DNA of 64,000 bases, taken from Eupeodes corollae (Eukaryota; Arthropoda; Insecta; Diptera; Syrphidae). Positions within the stretch are counted from its first letter, which is position 1. Each line of letters begins with the position of its first letter. A program made the translations under genes and the position numbers. The stretch is from positions 181,891,174 through 181,955,173 of the forward strand of contig NC_079147.1 in the NCBI RefSeq assembly GCF_945859685.1. Reading direction: 5' to 3'. Of the stretch, positions 58,245 through 64,000 are shown piece by piece. The notes under the pieces were generated by a model. That model was not told the origin of the DNA, did no database searches, and saw nothing but the letters and a program-made list of their open reading frames with translations.

Positions 58245-61178
58245 TTTGAGGATGTGTCTATTAAATATTATAACTTATATCTTTTTGAAAGAGCCAAAGG
58301 GATTTCTCGTGTCTAAAGAAGGTTAAAAGTTAAGAGTGAATTTTGTTAAAGCTATGTTTTTAGACGTTAAACAGTCTTTTATTAAGTCGGCATGGAGCCT
58401 TCAATGAAATGTGCAAATTATAGACTTGTTTTTATTTGGTAATTCGGCAAGCTTCGGCCATTTTACGGTCACAAAATATGTAGTTAAAAACTTATAACCT
58501 AGTGTTGAAGAAATGCAAAAATTCAGCCATTTGGCAAAAACAGGTTGGAGAATTTTACGTTAAAGACTAAAAACAGCATCGATGCAAAGTTTACCGAGTC
58601 CAGGAACTAAGGGTAAATAAACAGGGACAAACACCAACCGTTATTTAGATTTAAGACCATTTTTAATGAAGAATTTCGTAACTAGAATTGTATTGTCTTG
58701 TTTGGGACGTTAAAAATCTACATGGGACCCAAGAACGTCCAATACTCATAAAGTCAATGTTTGGTAAAGGACTTTGCGTTGACGCGACGGTGCTAGCGTT
58801 GTTTCATTATCAGTGTTTCTTTCTTTTTGAGAACAATACTCAAAGTAGTCTACGCCGCCGTCTTTTGACCTTAATTGAACCAATTGCGTTGAGATGAAAA
58901 TTTAAGCGATGACTTTTATTTATTTAACGGTTTTTATCATTAAACGCAGGTGTTTATAATATCAACTTGTATTTGGTCAATTTTTATTTAAGTTGGGGGT
59001 TCAAGGTTAAATTTCATATTTGCAGGTAATCAGTCACGTTCAAGACTCAATGAGTTCAAAATTCATAAAATAACACTAAACAAACATTCCTTAAATATGT
59101 TCTCTCATCAGAGATAAAGAAGTAAAATAACATCACGAACCCAATAACTAATATATTTCGAAGAACTTTCGATTTTTGTTATTTATCCTTATTACCTAAC
59201 TTTTTGTTTTCTTTCAATATCGAGCACAATTAGATGCTTCAATTTTGGGTAATCTCGCTGTAGAGGACTACGTATAATTTTGAAGGAAAACCAATACTTT
59301 GTATTTGAAATGAGCAATTTCAAAATGATGTTGTCTATAGAAAACTTTCGTCATAAAACTTATTGGTGTCGCTTTTTTTCTGTTTTTGTTTTTGAGTTCA
59401 TAACAAAACACAAAAGTTATTGTTTCCTTAACCGCTATTGCTTCCAACTTTATTCAATAATTTAGAAAGAGCGGAAATAGAAATAAAAATAATATGAAAC
59501 GATTTTTCCATATTTTGTCTAATAAACCATTTTAAGCTTGACTCATCCTTTTTTAACACAAATAAATAAAAGCAAACAAACAGATGAATAAAAAACAGGC
59601 TTTCCATTCCTGATTAGCTCGCCAATGGCTACAAATATTTAACTCTGTCCGCGTTTTTGTCCGTTGCTGTTGCCCCGCGGGAAATGAGACACGGAAATGT
59701 TTCTTATTTTTTTGTAGCCCTCCTTTTGCCACCAACAACTATACCACCATCTCTAGAGTGCATAATCCTTCACGAGGATATTTTATAAACGAGATTATTT
59801 CCGATACCTATCATCACGCTTCTGGGCACAGGAAAAGAATGAAGGACGGACAAAAAAAAACAGTTATCAAGAAAATTTAATTAGTCCAAGAGTGAGTCGA
59901 GAAGAGTTCTTTGAATCAACAAAGTAAAGAAGAAAGAAAGGACTAGATATATCTACAATTGTGTCCTCGTAACCAAGCTTAAGCTTCGTTCATCATCCGT
60001 TATTTGCCTTCAAGCTATGGCACCGCACGATCTCTCTATATAAAAGCAAAAAGAAGAATACAAAACCTTGCTTCATCGTCTTCTTCTTCTTCTTCTACTA
60101 TTTTATTTTCTCCAAGACAAGTGTGAAACGATTTACAAAAACGACGACTGGAATGACGAAAACGAAGACAAAAAAAATGAATAACAAATCCTGGATAGAA
60201 ACAATGAACGCGAAGATTTTACAGGATGAGGCCTCATGAATATAGTCCATGAAGTTATTTCCCTTTCTCCCTCTCACTCTCTGCTCTATATATAGTTCTG
60301 TTCATTTTATGTTTCCTTCAGGCTTTGAAACTTATTAGAAACGGTTTTCTCTTGATTTCGTTGCTTTTGTTTCGGTAAAGAAAACTTTATGCTGACGCTC
60401 CTCGACGATGCGCGATGCGACATTGTTGACAGGGGAAAGATGGTGCGGTAAATATTACACCATGCGACCGAATGGCAGCAGCGAGGGCGAACGTAGTATA
60501 GCAATATTGACTTGCTTGGAAGATTGACTATACCAGTTCTAGGAACTAGAACTTGTCCTTTTGGTCATTCCCCATTCTCATAGGAAGAAGGATATACTAC
60601 ACAGATACACGGGACGAATGGCAATTTAAGCTAATCAGTATTCCTCGTGCACACCATCAACAACAACAAGTAAGCCAAGTGAAACAAGGGAATACTTTAA
60701 ATGGCAAATGCGATTTAGTGTCTACTACAACGAAGATAGGTGGGAACACCCATCTTACATTTGTGTATTCGGATATATGCAAGATGAAATAAAAAAAGGA
60801 CACTGAGCAATGAGCATAAACATATATGACGAATGATTTTTTGTTTCGTTCAAGTGATATTTTTTGTATATATTTATTTTAAGGATAGCACGTTCATAAC
60901 TGTTTTATTGTTTTGCTAAAGATTCTTATCCTCTTTCGTACGTACATAACTACACTAAATTTATAAAATGTTGATATGTTGGTCGGAAAAATTTAATTTT
61001 TGTATTTATTTTCTTTTTAATTCTCGCTGAGATCTAACAAATAAATAGGTTGAAGTTGATCTGTCAAACACGTCACAAGCAAAAATTGAAGCTCTTAAAG
61101 AAAAGCAAAAAAAACCTATTAAATCGTGATAATAAATACCAGTTTTGATAAAATTTGATAAATAACCGACTTATTTTG
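58245..61178. other. AT-rich intron, nothing recognised
   Basis: Includes a (CTT)n tract near 60,083-60,100 and TATA-like strings (TATATAAAAG near 60,038; TATATATAG near 60,290) without supporting gene structure. A15 lies at 61179-61193, immediately left of the young LINE. Confidence 0.5.
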
Positions 61179-61263
61179 AAAAAAAAAAAAAAACTGCAGT
61201 CCGTTTTAATTAAATTTATAAACAATCACAAATTTTATAACCTCGTTTGTTGTAAACTCTCTG

Positions 61264-62193
61264 ATGAACAAATCTAACAAAAGATCTTTATCAGAAATCT
61301 CACCAGAATTGCTTAAAACAAACAAAAAATTTAATACAGCAGAAATGACAACAATATCTCTTGCCGAAATAGAAAAATCTCTCTCAAGAATAATAGATGA
61401 CAAAATTCGTGACTTGCCAAGAAAAAGTGATCTAGTTGGTCTATTTTCTGATGTACATAACCTCAAGGAATCAAACGAAAAGCTTCATCAAGAATTCGAA
61501 AAACTTAAATCTAAAAACGAAGAACTCGAGAAGAAAATAGACTTGTTGGAAAAAAGATCAAGAGAAAAAAATCTTATATTCTCAATTCCAAAGGCTAAAG
61601 CTAATGACATACAAAAATCTGTTATCGAAATTGCAAAAACACTTCAAGGGGAAGAAAGAATTGAGATTGAAGATTTTACCGCACTGCCATCCAAAGGCGA
61701 GCAGCAGCTTGTTTTAGTAGAAACGAAAAGTAAACAATCATCAAATAAATTACTTAAAAACTCAAACAAACTTAAAGGAACTGGAGTATATGTTAATCCT
61801 GACTACACAAAAAATGAAATGAAAAGAAGACATAAACTTTTAGAAATTAGAAAGGCCATAAAGACAAAGCACCCCACAGCAGAACCACAAATCCGAGGAC
61901 TCAAATTAGTCGTCAATGGAAAATCTTTCCACACAACTCATGAAGGTGAAATCTATTGTGGCAGTCGGAATGGACCTGAAGTACTTTTTGAACTTTTTGG
62001 CGACATAGGTATGAAAAGTAACAACACAACACAACAACATCAAACATCAAAACAAAAACAATCAAGTGTCACTAAAAAGTGTATGTCAAATACAGCTGAC
62101 ATAGTGATCTCTGACACAGCTGTAGAAAACCACCAACTAACAGCAGCGCCATCTAGAAGTTCAGGACATCAACACTTAGTTCAAAGTAATTGA
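61264..62193 (+). CDS. LINE ORF1 protein (coiled coil, nucleic-acid-binding type)
   Basis: 309 codons from an ATG with an in-frame TAA 45 bases upstream (61219-61221). Residues about 65-105 form a Lys/Glu-rich coiled coil (NLKESNEKLHQEFEKLKSKN onward). It is followed by KNLIFSIPKA and a region with SNKLKGTGVYVNPDYTKNEM and RGLKLVVNGK. This resembles the RRM and C-terminal domain order of L1-like ORF1 proteins, so the inferred role is RNA binding and chaperoning of the element transcript. The tail (residues about 255-309) is Gln/Ser/Thr-rich. It ends with TGA at 62191-62193, and the same frame stays open beyond it. No zinc knuckle is seen. Confidence 0.8.
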   Translation: MNKSNKRSLSEISPELLKTNKKFNTAEMTTISLAEIEKSLSRIIDDKIRDLPRKSDLVGLFSDVHNLKESNEKLHQEFEKLKSKNEELEKKIDLLEKRSREKNLIFSIPKAKANDIQKSVIEIAKTLQGEERIEIEDFTALPSKGEQQLVLVETKSKQSSNKLLKNSNKLKGTGVYVNPDYTKNEMKRRHKLLEIRKAIKTKHPTAEPQIRGLKLVVNGKSFHTTHEGEIYCGSRNGPEVLFELFGDIGMKSNNTTQQHQTSKQKQSSVTKKCMSNTADIVISDTAVENHQLTAAPSRSSGHQHLVQSN

Positions 62194-64000
62194 AACAGAG
62201 TTGCCGTCTGTCACGCAAGTAAAAAATTAAAGAATAATGAAAAACAAAATATTAAAAAATTAGAAAGTAGAAACTATAGTATTTTATCGTATAATATTGC
62301 TGGTTTAGCAAACAAATTATTTAATGTAGATTTTTTTAATTTTGTAAAAAAACATGATATCTTTTTTCTATTCGAAACTTTTATTACAAAAGATAACTTT
62401 AATGTCTATGAGAAGTATTTTTCGGAATATAAATTGCAATGGGTATCGGCTAATCGTGAACACAAATTCGGTAGAGCAATAGGAGGTTCATTGTTTGGTT
62501 TCAAAAATATCAAAAATTGTAGTTTCACCGAAATAAATAACCAAATTAGTCTTGTAATAAATAATATAAATTCAAAATTTTATATCTTGCCTACATACAT
62601 CAATTGTAATTCCTGGGATATTGATTTTAATGATGTTTATGAGTTACTAAATGCAATAAATTCGCAAAATATAATGCTTATAGGCGATGTTAATGCCAGA
62701 ATAGGAGAAGAGCAATTATTTCCAACAGATATTAGTCTTTCTGCTTCAGAAATTCTAGAAAAACGAAACTCAAAAGATAAAGTCATAAACAAAAATGGTC
62801 GCATGTTCTTAGAAATGTGTGAGGACTTCAACCTATTTATCCTTAACGGAAGCACTACCCATGATTTGAATGGTGAATTTACTTTTTTAGGAGGAGCAGG
62901 CAAATCTGTAATTGACCTCTGTGCAATTTCTGGAGACTGGCATAAAGTTATCGCTCACTTTGGAGTGGGAACACAGGTGTTCTCAGACCATATGCCATTA
63001 CAAGTATCATTTGACCTCGATACCCCAAGAACATACAATACAATCAATTTACCCCCCAAACTGCTATGGAAAGAAAACCAAAAAGACGCATATGCGCTAA
63101 AATTACTTAACGAAATGCAAAGTTTTAGCTCTCCTGTAGATACAAACACTGAAGAAAAAATAAAAATACTTCAGGAATGTATTAAAAAAGTGGCATCTAT
63201 GAACCCTACATCAAATAGCCGAATTTATAATGAAAAATGGTTTGATCAAGAATGTTTTATAGCTAGACAACAATCTTTTGACTTACTAAGAAAAATTAGA
63301 AACACAACAAGCCCAAGCAAAACCCTAACAGAACAATATATAAACACAAACAAGGCCTACAAACTTTTATGCCAAAAAAAACGCGAAAATTATTTTAAAA
63401 ATGTCGCACTCGAACTTTCCAACACAAGAAATTCAAAAAAGTTTTGGGACAACATTAAAACTCTACGAGGCATTAATTTTGTCTCCGGTGTGCACATATC
63501 GGCTGCGAAATTGGCTCACCATTTTAAGCTACTGCTTAACCAAAGTAATGTATGCGAAAGCGTTCATTTTGCTGAACCGTATATAGTTGATGAATTATTG
63601 GATAGTGATATATCTATGTGTGAATTAAAAGTATGTCTTCAATTGGCCAAAAATAAAAAAGCACCAGGTCCAGACAGAATTGGAAACGAATTTTATAAGA
63701 ACGCACCAATTGAGTTTTTAAATCAAATTTTGTCAATTTTCAACCTCATATTTAAAACTGGTGAAATACCTCAAGAATTCAAAGATTCAATAGTTTATCC
63801 AATCCATAAAAAAGGTGACATCAGTACACCAAGTAATTATCGAGGCATATCTTTTATGAATTCAATTGCAAAATTATTTGCCTCTATTCTCTTGAATAGG
63901 ATCAACTCATGGGAACAGAGAAATAAAGTTCTGAGTGAATATCAAGCAGGATTTCGAAAAGGTTACTCTACCGTCGATAATATTTTCATAATTACAACCG
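62194..64000 (+). CDS. LINE ORF2: APE endonuclease and reverse transcriptase (partial)
   Basis: 602 codons open from the ORF1 stop to the window end, in the ORF1 frame. The endonuclease starts about 23 codons in (NYSILSYNIAGL). Its blocks are LFETFIT (catalytic Glu), IMLIGDVNARIG (Asp/Asn pair), KSVIDLCAIS and FSDHMPL (catalytic Asp-His), all retained. The RT begins near residue 485: KNKKAPGPDRIGNEFYK, then SIVYPIHKKGD, NYRGISFMNSIAKLFASILL and LSEYQAGFRKGYSTVDNIF. The catalytic YADD lies beyond the window. There is no in-frame ATG before 62674, which is inside the endonuclease. The protein probably nicks DNA and primes reverse transcription at the nick. The clade is not assigned. Confidence 0.88.

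Larger units (their letters stand above)
10893..64000 (-). other. Lar: Presumed giant Lar intron upstream of the Ig1 exons
   Basis: Upstream of the acceptor at 10893-10894 no Lar exon with certain coding content was found in the remaining 53 kb. The simplest reading is one very large 5' intron, typical of Lar-type genes in flies, possibly interrupted by short 5' exons. A weak signal-peptide exon candidate is given in the findings (38165-38449). All other coding-like material in this interval is of mobile-element origin. Confidence 0.6.
61194..64000 (+). mobile_element. Young non-LTR retrotransposon (LINE), right part beyond window
   Basis: An element with ORF1 (61264-62193) and ORF2 (62194 to the window end), both free of frameshifts. 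This is unlike every other element here. The left boundary is placed just after A15 at 61179-61193 and is approximate. The 3' end, tail and any target duplication lie outside the window. It is inserted antisense to Lar. Confidence 0.85.

Noticed and set aside
60030..60050. TATATAAAAG as a promoter
   Set aside because: No initiator, exon or coding sequence follows, and such strings are expected in AT-rich intron DNA.
1..64000. CRISPR array, bacterial operons, ribosome binding sites, rRNA or tRNA genes
   Set aside because: Spliced gene, LINE/SINE content and base composition are those of an insect nuclear genome; no regularly spaced identical repeats and no complete tRNA cloverleaf were seen.

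Overview
The window is AT-rich, intron-dominated DNA from an insect, most likely a fly (Diptera). The species cannot be fixed from the sequence. The only host gene recognised is Lar, the type IIa receptor protein tyrosine phosphatase, on the minus strand. Two exons are present: 10761-10892 comes first in the transcript and 6766-6924 follows. Together they encode the first immunoglobulin domain, and their splice sites and phases fit exactly. The rest of the window is Lar intron: 3.8 kb between the two exons, more than 6.7 kb after the second, and up to 53 kb before the first. No certain upstream exon was found in that large intron. A weak candidate for a signal-peptide exon lies near 38.2-38.45 kb.

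The introns are filled with decayed mobile elements. From left to right these are: a DDE transposase remnant (2.2 kb); a gag pseudogene (3.8-4.6 kb); a tRNA-derived SINE split by a LINE insertion with a target-site duplication (7.08-8.15 kb); transposase and LINE remnants (8.6-10.35 kb); a LINE reverse transcriptase (12.4-13.7 kb); another RT remnant (17.3-17.9 kb); a LINE RNase H copy (21.2-22.1 kb) abutting an opposite LINE tail (to 22.6 kb); a cluster of transposase and three LINE fragments (25.7-29.05 kb); LINE and RNase H remnants (32.9-34.1 kb); an RT scrap and transposase (37.1-37.7 kb); a short tandem repeat (39.5 kb); an RT scrap (40 kb); a second SINE copy (42.3 kb); a Helitron-type helicase remnant (44.8 kb); a LINE C-terminus (51.6-52.2 kb); and a SINE-like repeat (54.8-55.1 kb).

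The youngest element is a LINE on the plus strand from about 61.2 kb to the window edge. Its ORF1 is intact, and its ORF2 (APE endonuclease plus the start of the reverse transcriptase) stays open to base 64000. ORF1 and ORF2 share one frame and are separated only by a single UGA, and ORF2 has no AUG before its endonuclease core.

A second unusual signal is a set of short motifs (TGGCGCCCAA) scattered from 44.2 to 58.2 kb. They match the complement of the CCA end of tRNA-Lys, as in a retroelement primer binding site, but the flanks of most copies differ. Several pieces appear to belong to shared local families: LINE family A (four copies, with TTAGG-like tails in three), one transposase family (four partial copies) and the SINE (two copies). 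The rest is ordinary AT-rich intron with homopolymers and short tandem repeats.
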